A DNA stretch of 37,919 nt, taken from assembly GCF_050313795.1 (NCBI RefSeq), contig NZ_JBNPMC010000034.1, forward strand, positions 1-37,919, read 5' to 3'. The notes beneath the pieces are model-generated. The model had not been told where the DNA came from. It saw only the letters and a list, made by a program, of their open reading frames with translations, and searched no databases. The position numbers and the translations under genes are program-made. Below are positions 1 to 7,042 of the stretch, piece after piece. How positions within the stretch are numbered: position 1 is the first letter of the stretch; each line of letters starts with the position of its first letter. The DNA is from CAMBRQ01 sp945870325. GTDB lineage: Bacteria > Bacillota > Clostridia > Lachnospirales > Lachnospiraceae.

Positions 1-25
1 CAAAAAATGAAAAAAATTAAAAAAA

Positions 26-68
26 GTACTTGCCTATTTGATATTTGTTTGTTATAATAGGCAAGTAC
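26..68 (+). promoter_or_regulatory. tRNA-Glu promoter inside a perfect inverted repeat
   Basis: A sigma-A-type promoter reads TTGCCT at 30-35, a 17-nt spacer, then TATAAT at 53-58. It is enclosed by a perfect 12-bp inverted repeat, GTACTTGCCTAT at 26-37 and ATAGGCAAGTAC at 57-68. The left arm covers the -35 and the right arm overlaps the end of the -10 and the likely start site. The symmetry looks like an operator, which is unusual for a tRNA gene; no regulator can be named. Confidence 0.7.
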
Positions 69-92
69 GATACAGAGAGACGTACATAATAA

Positions 93-164
93 GGCTCCGT
101 GGTCAAGCGGTCAAGACGCTAGCCTCTCACGCTGGAATCAGGGGTTCGATTCCCCTCGGAGTCA
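93..164 (+). tRNA. tRNA-Glu (anticodon CTC)
   Basis: The acceptor stem GGCTCCG (93-99) pairs with CGGAGTC (157-163), followed by discriminator A at 164. The anticodon stem CTAGC/GCTGG encloses the 7-nt loop CTCTCAC, giving anticodon CTC, which reads GAG (Glu). The T arm contains GGTTCGATTCC. No CCA is encoded, so it would be added by the CCA enzyme. The gene stands alone, with its own promoter and terminator. Confidence 0.95.
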
Positions 165-172
165 CGAAAGAA

Positions 173-206
173 TCCTCTTGAAGAGAAATCTTCAGGAGGT
201 TTTTTG
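173..206 (+). terminator. Terminator after tRNA-Glu
   Basis: An 11-bp stem (CCTCTTGAAGA with TCTTCAGGAGG, one G-U pair) has a GAAA loop and is followed by six T. It is a standard rho-independent terminator a few bases after the tRNA. Confidence 0.9.
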
Positions 207-243
207 TTGCATCTGCCACTTTATCACTTCAACGCACTTCGTC

Positions 244-299
244 GGGGACGGGGGTTTTTGCAATTTCCCCCGTCCCCAATTTAAAATTCCCCCGTCCCC
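244..299. repeat. GGGGACGGGGG palindrome plus a third half-copy (REP-like)
   Basis: GGGGACGGGGG at 244-254 is inverted exactly at 267-277 (CCCCCGTCCCC), separated by a T-rich 12-nt loop. A third copy of CCCCCGTCCCC lies at 289-299. The GC-rich palindrome contrasts sharply with the AT-rich surroundings. It resembles the repeated extragenic palindromes scattered in some Lachnospiraceae genomes, but copy number cannot be judged from one window. Confidence 0.6.
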
Positions 300-300
300 A

Positions 301-329
301 TTGTTTTTTCGCTAATTATGAGATATAAT
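301..329 (+). promoter_or_regulatory. Promoter of fba
   Basis: TTGTTT at 301-306, a 17-nt spacer and TATAAT at 324-329 form a good sigma-A-type promoter. It starts directly after the GGGGACGGGGG repeat and leaves a leader of about 70 nt before the aldolase start codon. Confidence 0.7.
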
Positions 330-405
330 AGAAAAAGCGAATTTATTAAATGTTGCCTCGGCGGTTTAGTGCTGTGGCAGAGCAAAGAAATTGGAGGAAT
401 TAGAT

Positions 406-1272
406 ATGTTAGTATCAGCAAAAGAAATGCTTGAAAAAGCAGTAGCGGGCCACTATGCAGTAGGTCAGTTCAACATCAACAACCTGGAGTGGACAAAAGC
501 TATCTTAACAGCAGCTCAGGAGACAAAGTCACCAGTTATCTTAGGTGTATCTGAGGGTGCTGGAAAGTATATGACCGGTTATAAGACTGTACAGGCTATG
601 GTTGCGGCAATGGTAGAAGAGATGGGAATTACAGTTCCGGTTGCTACACATCTTGACCATGGTTCTTACGAAGGATGTAAGAAATGTATCGAAGCAGGAT
701 TTACATCTATCATGTTTGATGGATCTAAGTATCCAATCGAAGAGAACGTTGCGAAGACAAAAGAACTGATTGCAATCTGCAAGGAGAAAGGAATGTCCCT
801 GGAGGCGGAAGTTGGTTCTATCGGCGGAGAAGAAGACGGTGTAATCGGACAGGGCGAGTGTGCTGATCCACAGGAATGCAAGATGATCGCTGATCTTGGA
901 GTAGACATGCTTGCAGCAGGTATCGGTAACATTCACGGAAAATACCCAGAGAACTGGGCTGGGCTTAGTTTTGAGACTCTGGATGCTATTCAGCAGTTAA
1001 CAGGAGATATGCCATTAGTACTTCACGGTGGTACAGGTATTCCGGATGATATGATTAAGAAAGCAATTGACTTAGGCGTTGCTAAGATCAACGTTAATAC
1101 AGAGTGCCAGCTGGTATTTGCTGAAGCTACACGCCAGTACATCGAAGCAGGAAAAGACCAGGAAGGAAAGGGATTTGACCCACGTAAGTTATTAAAACCT
1201 GGTTATGAAGCAATCATTGAGAAAGTAAAAGAAAAGATGGAATTATTTGGTTCAGTAGGTAAGGCTGAATAA
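406..1272 (+). CDS. fba: Class II fructose-1,6-bisphosphate aldolase
   Basis: This zinc-dependent aldolase cleaves fructose-1,6-bisphosphate into dihydroxyacetone phosphate and glyceraldehyde-3-phosphate in cytoplasmic glycolysis, and runs the reverse step in gluconeogenesis. The 288-residue length and motifs fit the family: GQFNINN near the N-terminus, HLDHGS (metal-binding histidine), SIMFDGS, EAEVGSIGG, GNIHGKYP and the phosphate-binding LHGGTGIP. An in-frame TTG at 391 exists, but GGAGG at 393-397 is then the ribosome binding site, so ATG 406 is the start. The gene has its own promoter and appears monocistronic. No signal peptide or membrane segment is seen. Confidence 0.96.
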   Translation: MLVSAKEMLEKAVAGHYAVGQFNINNLEWTKAILTAAQETKSPVILGVSEGAGKYMTGYKTVQAMVAAMVEEMGITVPVATHLDHGSYEGCKKCIEAGFTSIMFDGSKYPIEENVAKTKELIAICKEKGMSLEAEVGSIGGEEDGVIGQGECADPQECKMIADLGVDMLAAGIGNIHGKYPENWAGLSFETLDAIQQLTGDMPLVLHGGTGIPDDMIKKAIDLGVAKINVNTECQLVFAEATRQYIEAGKDQEGKGFDPRKLLKPGYEAIIEKVKEKMELFGSVGKAE

Positions 1273-1289
1273 TTTGGTGAAAAATTCAC

Positions 1290-1318
1290 TTGCCTTTTTC
1301 GGCTGGTTGAGTTATACT
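1290..1318 (+). promoter_or_regulatory. Promoter of the glutamine synthetase gene
   Basis: TTGCCT at 1290-1295, a 17-nt spacer and TATACT at 1313-1318 form a sigma-A-type promoter just after fba. It lies upstream of a hairpin with a T run (1338-1371), so transcripts from it must cross that terminator to reach the synthetase. Confidence 0.6.
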
Positions 1319-1337
1319 AACAGGCATAGATAGAACG

Positions 1338-1371
1338 AAGGCGTTCCGGATGAGATCTGGAGTGCCTTTTT
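1338..1371 (+). terminator. Terminator hairpin in the glutamine synthetase leader
   Basis: A 14-bp stem (AAGGCGTTCCGGAT with ATCTGGAGTGCCTT, with G-U pairs) has a 3-nt loop and ends in a T run. It lies between the promoter at 1290-1318 and the gene at 1423. It may simply end fba transcription, or act as a conditional attenuator of the synthetase gene. Confidence 0.75.
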
Positions 1372-1422
1372 CTAATTATATAGCAACATAAATATAAGAT
1401 TAGGAAAGGAAACGTAGGAAAT

Positions 1423-3534
1423 ATGAGTGAGGCATTTAACGTAGCTGACATTTTTGGTGAAGACGTATTCAATGATACTGTTATGCAGGAACGTCTTCCG
1501 AAAAAAGTCTACAAGGATCTGAAGAAAACAATTGAGGAAGGTAAGGAACTGGACCTTGCGACAGCAGATGTAATTGCGCATGAGATGAAGGAGTGGGCAA
1601 TTGAAAAAGGTGCTACTCATTACACCCACTGGTTCCAGCCTCTGACGGGTGTTACTGCTGAGAAGCATGATTCGTTCATTTCAGCGCCTCTGGAAAGCGG
1701 AAAAGTGTTGATGAGTTTCTCGGGAAAAGAATTGATCAAAGGAGAACCGGATGCATCTTCGTTCCCGTCAGGTGGACTTCGTGCAACATTCGAGGCAAGA
1801 GGATATACAGCGTGGGATTGTACATCGCCGGCATTTGTAAGACATGATGCGGCTGGCGCAACACTTTGTATTCCGACAGCGTTCTGTTCATATACTGGCG
1901 AGGCGCTTGACCAGAAGACTCCACTGCTTCGCTCTATGGAAGCAATCAACGAGCAGTCCATCAGACTGTTGCGTCTCTTTGGAAATACAACATCCAAGAA
2001 GGTAACTCCTTCTGTTGGACCTGAGCAGGAGTACTTCCTTGTAGATGCAGAGAAGTTCTTGCAGAGAAAGGACTTGATCTACACCGGACGTACACTTTTT
2101 GGAGCAATGCCTCCGAAAGGACAGGAATTAGACGATCATTATTTTGGAACAATTCGTCAGAGAATCGCAGGATTCATGAAGGATGTGAACATTGAACTGT
2201 GGAAAGTTGGCGTATCTGCTAAGACACAGCACAATGAGGTCGCACCTGCACAGCACGAACTGGCTCCGATTTATGCAGAGGCGAATGTGGCAGTTGACCA
2301 TAACCACCTGGTAATGCAGACGTTGAAGAGAGTTGCCTGCCAGCATGGTATGAAATGCCTGCTTCATGAGAAACCATTTGCAGGAGTAAATGGATCTGGC
2401 AAGCATAACAATTGGTCTATTACTACAGACGATGGCAAGAACCTATTAGACCCGGGCAAGACACCTCATGAAAATATCCAGTTTTTGCTTGTACTTACCT
2501 GTATTCTGAAGGCAGTAGATGAACATGCTGACCTGCTCCGTGAATCTGCAGCAGACCCAGGAAACGATCACAGACTTGGCGCTAATGAGGCTCCTCCGGC
2601 AATCATCTCAGTTTTCTTAGGAGAGCAGTTGGAGGATGTGCTGGAACAGTTGATTAGTACAGGATCAGCAACACATAGCCTGAAGGGCGGCAAGTTGGAG
2701 ACCGGAGTAAGAACACTTCCGGATCTTGCAAAGGATGCTACAGACCGTAACAGAACATCACCATTTGCATTTACAGGTAATAAATTCGAGTTTCGTATGG
2801 TTGGCTCCCGTGATTCTGTTGCAGGACCGAATGTTGTTCTTAATACAATCGTTGCAGAGGCATTTGCAGAGGCATGTGATGTGCTTGAGAAAGCAGATGA
2901 TTTCCAGACAGCAGTACATGATCTGATTAAGAAATATGCGACAGAGCATCAGAAAGTTGTCTTCAATGGCAATGGTTATTCTGATGAGTGGGTTGCTGAG
3001 GCCAAGAGACGCGGACTGCCGAATATCAAGTCTATGGTAGAGGCAATTCCGGCACTTACAACTGAGAAATCAATTGCTATGTTTGAGAAGTTCAAAGTAT
3101 TCACGAAGGCAGAATTAGAGTCTCGTGCGGAGATTAAGTTCGAGAACTACTCAAAGGCAATTAACATCGAAGCACGTACTATGATTGATATGGCGAGCAA
3201 GCAGTTTGTACCCGCAGTCATTAAATATACAAAGTCTCTTGCAGACACAGTTGTTGCTGTAAAAGAAGCAGGAGCAGATGCGTCCGTTCAGGCAGAACTG
3301 CTTACAGAAGTATCCGCATTGCTTGCAGAGACAAAGAAGGCATTAGTCGCATTGACAGAAGTTACAGATAAGGCTGCAGCAATGGAAGAGGGAGAAGAGC
3401 AGGCAAGATTCTACCACTTTGATGTAGTTCCTGCTATGGAAGCGCTCCGCGCACCGGTTGATAAATTGGAGATGATCGTAGACAAAGAAGCATGGCCAAT
3501 GCCATCCTACGGCGACCTGATCTTCGAGGTATAA
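1423..3534 (+). CDS. glnN: Type III glutamine synthetase (GSIII)
   Basis: The enzyme makes glutamine from glutamate, ammonia and ATP in the cytoplasm. At 703 residues it is far longer than GSI (about 450) and matches the GSIII family of Bacteroidetes and many Clostridia. Visible motifs are WFQPLTG, GPEQEYFLVD (catalytic glutamates), AKTQHNEVAPAQHE, the GSIII signature around KPFAGVNGSGKHNNWS, and EFRMVGS. The C-terminal third is helical, as in other GSIII proteins. The ribosome binding site AGGAAAGG lies 5' of ATG 1423, and the region before it has a candidate attenuator. A strong terminator follows, so the gene is transcribed alone. Confidence 0.95.
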   Translation: MSEAFNVADIFGEDVFNDTVMQERLPKKVYKDLKKTIEEGKELDLATADVIAHEMKEWAIEKGATHYTHWFQPLTGVTAEKHDSFISAPLESGKVLMSFSGKELIKGEPDASSFPSGGLRATFEARGYTAWDCTSPAFVRHDAAGATLCIPTAFCSYTGEALDQKTPLLRSMEAINEQSIRLLRLFGNTTSKKVTPSVGPEQEYFLVDAEKFLQRKDLIYTGRTLFGAMPPKGQELDDHYFGTIRQRIAGFMKDVNIELWKVGVSAKTQHNEVAPAQHELAPIYAEANVAVDHNHLVMQTLKRVACQHGMKCLLHEKPFAGVNGSGKHNNWSITTDDGKNLLDPGKTPHENIQFLLVLTCILKAVDEHADLLRESAADPGNDHRLGANEAPPAIISVFLGEQLEDVLEQLISTGSATHSLKGGKLETGVRTLPDLAKDATDRNRTSPFAFTGNKFEFRMVGSRDSVAGPNVVLNTIVAEAFAEACDVLEKADDFQTAVHDLIKKYATEHQKVVFNGNGYSDEWVAEAKRRGLPNIKSMVEAIPALTTEKSIAMFEKFKVFTKAELESRAEIKFENYSKAINIEARTMIDMASKQFVPAVIKYTKSLADTVVAVKEAGADASVQAELLTEVSALLAETKKALVALTEVTDKAAAMEEGEEQARFYHFDVVPAMEALRAPVDKLEMIVDKEAWPMPSYGDLIFEV

Positions 3535-3569
3535 TCAATATATTAATAAAGAGATTAGAAAATTTTAAG

Positions 3570-3623
3570 AACCTTGGACTTGGAATAGACATATGTATGT
3601 GCTATTCTAAGTTCAAGGTTTTT
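3570..3623 (+). terminator. Terminator after glnN
   Basis: A 19-bp stem (3570-3588 with 3602-3620, two G-U pairs) is followed by TTTTT. Confidence 0.9.
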
Positions 3624-3712
3624 AGTGTATCATAGGAAACTTCGTTCCCTATACAATAAAACCCTCCGGGAGAATGCGCACTACGCGCAAGTGGAAAATG
3701 GCTGCTGGCGCG

Positions 3713-3738
3713 AGAATGTGCAAAGCATATTCTTTTTT
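3713..3738 (+). terminator. Terminator-like hairpin before the DUF1700 gene
   Basis: AGAATGTGC and GCATATTCT form a 9-bp stem with an AAA loop and six T. It ends about 15 nt before the ribosome binding site of the next gene, leaving almost no room for a promoter between them. It may be a leader attenuator or a second stop for upstream transcription. Confidence 0.55.
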
Positions 3739-3765
3739 ATATAATAACAACGTAGGAGGATGTTC

Positions 3766-4230
3766 ATGACGAAATATGAATTTTTGGAAAGACTGAGACA
3801 GGCCTTGGCAAACGATCTAAGCGGTGCTGTGATACAGGAGAATGTGAACTATTATGACAGTTATATCAGTGATGAAGTGAGAAAAGGCAGGAGCGAAGCG
3901 GCTGTCATAGATGAATTGGGTGATCCGTGGGCGATAGCGAAGACGATTATAGAAGCTGTAGAGGCTAAAGGGAATGCTTATGAGGAATACAGTTACGAGC
4001 CGCGCAGACAGAATTACTACGAGCAGGAGCAGCAGAGAAAAGGCGGTAATGTTCATGTGTTCGGGCTGGATGCATGGTGGAAAAAGTTGCTTCTGATCCT
4101 GGGAATCGTAGGCGTGATTATGGTAGTGGTTGCAGTGATCGGAGGAATTGTAAGTCTCCTTGCACCGATATTGGTGCCGTTGCTTGTGGTAATGCTCATT
4201 ATCAGATTGATTGGTGGAAATCGACGATGA
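3766..4230 (+). CDS. DUF1700/HAAS-domain membrane protein
   Basis: The 154-residue protein has an N-terminal HAAS-type helical domain (MTKYEFLERLRQAL, then YYDSYISDEVRKGRSEAAVIDELGDPWAIAKTI), a polar tyrosine-rich linker near residues 70-95, and a hydrophobic C-terminus with one long or two short membrane segments (about 103-148). HAAS proteins are often paired with PadR-type repressors and are thought to be sensory membrane proteins; no PadR gene lies beside this one. GGAGG at 3755-3759 directly abuts the ATG at 3760, so the better spaced ATG 3766 is chosen. Two hairpins end the unit. Confidence 0.75.
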   Translation: MTKYEFLERLRQALANDLSGAVIQENVNYYDSYISDEVRKGRSEAAVIDELGDPWAIAKTIIEAVEAKGNAYEEYSYEPRRQNYYEQEQQRKGGNVHVFGLDAWWKKLLLILGIVGVIMVVVAVIGGIVSLLAPILVPLLVVMLIIRLIGGNRR

Positions 4231-4231
4231 G

Positions 4232-4300
4232 TTTTATATTGGAACCCTCAATCTTACGGGTTCCAATATAAAAGACCGATGGGGGAGCCATCGGTCTTTT
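4232..4300 (+). terminator. Two consecutive terminator hairpins
   Basis: The first hairpin is a perfect 16-bp inverted repeat (4232-4247 with 4258-4273). The second is a perfect 11-bp repeat, AAGACCGATGG with CCATCGGTCTT (4272-4282 with 4288-4298), followed by TTTT. They share two bases, so only one can be fully formed at a time. Confidence 0.85.
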
Positions 4301-4328
4301 GAGGGGAGTATAAATAATTAATAAGGGG

Positions 4329-4365
4329 TTGTAGAAAGTATTCTTTCTACAAAACTAAGTATAAT
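4329..4365 (+). promoter_or_regulatory. Palindrome next to a -10-like box, upstream of the small Asn-rich gene
   Basis: TTGTAGAAAG (4329-4338) and CTTTCTACAA (4343-4352) form a perfect 10-bp inverted repeat with a 4-nt spacer, followed by TATAAT at 4360-4365. No good -35 is seen at the usual spacing. The site could be an operator or an alternative-sigma promoter for the micro-ORF and the Asn-rich gene. Confidence 0.45.
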
Positions 4366-4430
4366 ATAGAGTGAGCCAAAAAGCAAGATAAAAATTAAAA
4401 AAAACTTAATATATTTATAAGGTGGTTTTT

Positions 4431-4502
4431 GTGAAAAAGATACATAAAAAATCAGATGACGGACATAATAACCTCGTAACAAAAAAGATTAGGAGGAATT
4501 AA
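4431..4502 (+). CDS. Micro-ORF, 23 residues, basic and hydrophilic
   Basis: GTG 4431 follows AAGGTGG at a workable distance and opens a 23-codon frame rich in Lys (MKKIHKKSDDG at the start, KKIRRN at the end). Its last codons overlap the ribosome binding site (AGGAGG) of the next gene, and only two bases separate its stop from that gene's ATG. This suggests translational coupling. It may be a real small protein or a leader peptide; no family is recognised. Confidence 0.4.
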   Translation: MKKIHKKSDDGHNNLVTKKIRRN

Positions 4503-4504
4503 CA

Positions 4505-4705
4505 ATGGCTAAGAACTATAATTCATCTAACAAAAATGTATCTGACAAGAATGCATCTAACAGAAATGCAGCTGGCCAGAACACATCTAATCAGAATGCA
4601 TCTAATCAGAATGCATCTAACAGAAACGCATCTAACAGAAATGCATCTGATAAGAATGCATCCAACAAGAATTCTAACAGCACAAACTACAGCGACAATT
4701 ACTAG
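4505..4705 (+). CDS. Small Asn/Ser-rich repeat protein
   Basis: The 66-residue protein is almost entirely Asn, Ser, Ala, Lys and Arg. Its core is a run of units of the form N-A-S-N-x-x, where the variable positions carry Lys, Arg, Gln or Asp. There is no signal peptide, cysteine or hydrophobic core, so it is probably disordered. AGGAGG sits 8 nt before ATG 4505 and a strong terminator follows, so it is likely expressed. Gamma-type small acid-soluble spore proteins share this Asn-rich, low-complexity character, and the host sporulates, but I cannot assign it to that family. Confidence 0.65.
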   Translation: MAKNYNSSNKNVSDKNASNRNAAGQNTSNQNASNQNASNRNASNRNASDKNASNKNSNSTNYSDNY

Positions 4706-4742
4706 TTAGATATTCAGGCAATAAAATAAAGATGCAAGAAAG

Positions 4743-4784
4743 CGCTGCTCATGGACCATGATATGCCATGGGCGGCGTTTTTTG
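4743..4784 (+). terminator. Terminator after the Asn-rich gene
   Basis: CGCTGCTCATGG (4743-4754) pairs with CCATGGGCGGCG (4766-4777, two G-U pairs) and is followed by six T. Confidence 0.9.
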
Positions 4785-4848
4785 TGTCACAGTAAAAATA
4801 ACCCCCCCCTGCTATGCAGGGGGAGGGCAGATCTTTAGATATAAGTAT

Positions 4849-4910
4849 GAGCTCCTGTGCTAGAATAAAAGTGGGTCTGCAAAACCACAAATAAAATAGT
4901 ACAGGAGGTC
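4849..4910 (+). promoter_or_regulatory. Leader hairpin that hides the transposase ribosome binding site
   Basis: GAGCTCCTGTGC (4849-4860) can pair with GTACAGGAGGTC (4899-4910), which contains the ribosome binding site of the transposase. An inner hairpin GTGG/CCAC lies at 4871-4888. IS200 elements are known to repress their transposase by such a leader hairpin, so this fits a conserved control device. Confidence 0.6.
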
Positions 4911-4916
4911 CTAAGA

Positions 4917-5390
4917 ATGGACGTAAATAGTTTAGCTCATACAAAATGGGAATGCAAGTATCCTATCGTTTTTGCACCAAAATATCGCCGTCAGGTAATC
5001 TACAAAGACATAAAAGCAGATGTGGGACAAATACTGGGAACATTATGCAGAAGAAAAGGGATAGAAATTATCGAGGCAGAATGTTGCAGTGACCATATCC
5101 ATATGCTGGTAAGGATTCCACCGAAATATTCAGTATCAGAAATAGTGGGATACTTGAAAGGAAAAAGTTCGCTGATGATATTTGAAAAGCATGCGAATTT
5201 AAAATACAAGTATGGAAATAGACATTTCTGGTGCCGTGGATATTATGTAGACACAGTAGGAAAGAATACGGCTGCAATCAAGGCTTATATTCAAAATCAA
5301 CTGAAAGAGGATTTAGAATACGATCAGATGTCGTTAGTAGAGTACATTGACCCGTTTACGGGTGAGCCGGTAAAGAAAAACAAGAAATAA
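4917..5390 (+). CDS. tnpA: IS200/IS605-family transposase TnpA (Y1 HUH)
   Basis: This 157-residue protein is a single-strand DNA transposase that cuts at subterminal hairpins by a tyrosine nucleophile. It shows the HUH motif in DHIHMLV and the catalytic tyrosine region in WCRGYYVDTVGKN. The start HTKWECKYPIVFAPKYRRQ is typical of the family. The length is complete and no disruption is seen, so it may be active. There is no accompanying tnpB, which makes it IS200-type rather than IS605-type. Translation is probably limited by the leader hairpin that covers its AGGAGG. Confidence 0.93.
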   Translation: MDVNSLAHTKWECKYPIVFAPKYRRQVIYKDIKADVGQILGTLCRRKGIEIIEAECCSDHIHMLVRIPPKYSVSEIVGYLKGKSSLMIFEKHANLKYKYGNRHFWCRGYYVDTVGKNTAAIKAYIQNQLKEDLEYDQMSLVEYIDPFTGEPVKKNKK

Positions 5391-5503
5391 ACCACTTGGA
5401 GTGGTAGTAGGAAATCAAAGCAAACCAGCAAGCTCCTTTTGGGGCTGCGCCGGTGGTCTTGACTGGTAAGCCTTCGAAGGGAACTGCCAGTGGCGAGTCT
5501 TAC

Positions 5504-5533
5504 AGGTGTGATATGAAAATATTACACCTTTTT
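5504..5533 (+). terminator. Terminator before the sugar operon
   Basis: AGGTGTGATAT and ATATTACACCT form an 11-bp stem (one G-U) with a GAAA loop, followed by TTTTT. It isolates the downstream operon from the IS element. Confidence 0.75.
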
Positions 5534-5628
5534 GGAATTTTGGTGTCTGTTTTTCGAATCAGGGCGATGATAGAATCTAACCATCAAGTAAATGCATTAA
5601 AAACAAAAGAATCAGGGAGGGAAAGTGC

Positions 5629-6932
5629 ATGAAACGTAAATTAATATCAGTGCTCCTGGCAGTATCCATGGTAGCAACAATGGCAGTTGGATGTGGAGGC
5701 AAAAAGAGGATTCATCATCTGCTTCCGATGACGGCAAAGTAACTTTGAAGGTGTTCTCTAATCTTCCGGACAGAAAGAACGGACAGGGTCTGGTAGAGCA
5801 GACAATTATCGATGAGTACATGAAGGAGAATCCGGATGTGAACATCGAAGTAGAAGCTCTGGATGAAGAGGCTTATAAGACAAAATTCAAAGCATATTCT
5901 ATGGAAGGCATGCCAGATGTAGTAAGTATCTGGGGACAGCCGGCATTCCTGGATGAAGTGGTAGAAGCAGGTGTTCTGGCTGAACTTAATTCAGACGATT
6001 ACGCAGATTACGGATTCGTTGAAGGCTCGCTGAATGGATATACATACGATGGCAAACTGTATGGACTTCCAAGAAACACAGATATCGGAGTATTCTATTA
6101 CAACCAGAAGATGTTTGAAGACAACGGCTGGAAAGTTCCGGAGACTTATGACGAACTGCTTGCACTGGCTGAAGACATCAAGGCAGAAGGAATCATTCCT
6201 GTAGCAATGGATGGTGGAGATGGATGGCCGCTGGCTTGCTATCTTGCTGATGTACTTTACAAACTTGTAGGAAGTGATTATTCCCAGATCGTAAGCGATG
6301 CAATTGAAAGCGGCGATTTCAGCGCACCAGAGATTAAAGAAGCAACACAGCTTATGAAAGATGCAGCAGATGCCGGTCTGTTCCAGAATGGATATGATTC
6401 ACAGGATTATGCAACATCACAGAACTTATTTACCAATGGTCAGGCAGCAATGTGGTACATGGGAAGCTGGGAGACATCCATGGCAACCAACGAAGATATT
6501 GATGAAAGCATCCGTACAAATATCAGAGTATTTACAATGCCAACCGTAGAAGGCGGCAAGGCTGCAGCAACTGATATCTCAGCTTGGAACGGCGGTGGAT
6601 ATGCAGTAAGCGCTAACTCTGAAGTAAAAGAAGAAGCAATCAAATTCCTGAACTATATGTATCAGCCAGAGAAACTGTCCAAATACGGATGGGAGAACGG
6701 CGTAGGCTTATCAGCACAGGATCAGAGTGAATATATGACAGGTGATGAGACAGAACTTCAGAAACAGATTGTAGACCTGTTGGCTAACTCTACAGACCTT
6801 TCAGGAAACCCGATCAACGACTGCGGACCATCTGCATTCAAGACAAGCATTGAAAGCGAGATTCAGAGCGTTACAAACGGAACAAGTTCTATCGACGACT
6901 TCCTTTCAACAATTGGCGCATCATGCAAATAA
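5629..6932 (+). pseudogene. Sugar ABC transporter substrate-binding lipoprotein, frameshifted near the N-terminus
   Basis: This is a family 1 extracellular solute-binding lipoprotein that captures a sugar or oligosaccharide for the two permeases downstream. ATG 5629, behind GGGAGGG, encodes a lipoprotein signal (MKRKLISVLLAVSMVA, then AVGC) and stops at a TAA about 38 codons in. The mature domain (KVTLKVFSN, then a full 400-residue SBP) continues in the -1 frame. One extra A in the AAAAAG run at 5701-5706 restores a single 434-residue protein. Explanations are a sequencing error, a real or phase-variable one-base loss, or -1 ribosomal slippage on AAA-AAG, which gives the same protein junction. 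The rest of the frame is clean, arguing against old decay. Confidence 0.85.
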
Positions 6933-6956
6933 AATGAATTAGAACAGTTTGACTTA

Positions 6957-6992
6957 ATATGACCGCCAGAGAAAGTTCCCTGACGGTCATAT
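6957..6992 (+). promoter_or_regulatory. Hairpin between binding-protein and permease genes
   Basis: A 13-bp stem with one mismatch (6957-6969 with 6980-6992) lacks a T run. Such hairpins in transporter operons usually protect the upstream binding-protein mRNA or partly stop transcription, giving more binding protein than permease. The short palindrome CTCTATCATAGAG follows. Confidence 0.6.
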
Positions 6993-7042
6993 CTCTATCA
7001 TAGAGGTATTAATCTTTTGACTTGCGCGAAAGGAGCAGCCAT

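Larger units (their letters stand above)
4801..5500 (+). mobile_element. IS200-like insertion sequence
   Basis: The only gene is a single-domain HUH transposase (4917-5390). Near the left end a hairpin is formed by CCCCCTGC and GCAGGGGG (about 4804-4823). Near the right end there is a cruciform of CTGG...CCAG around the palindrome CCTTCGAAGG (5463-5490). IS200 elements carry subterminal hairpins instead of inverted repeats and make no target duplication, so the exact ends cannot be fixed without comparison to other copies. A hairpin with T run at 5504-5533 lies just outside. Confidence 0.65.

Noticed and set aside
541..936. Antisense open frame over the aldolase gene
   Set aside because: It lies wholly opposite a well conserved gene, has no ribosome binding site and no recognisable product.
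1338..1371. ANTAR-regulated hairpin
   Set aside because: ANTAR targets have two hairpins with defined hexaloops. Only one hairpin is present and its loop does not fit.
4505..4705. Regular repeats that could suggest a CRISPR array
   Set aside because: The repeats are in frame, encode a low-complexity Asn/Ser protein, and have no unique spacers of constant length. There are no cas genes.
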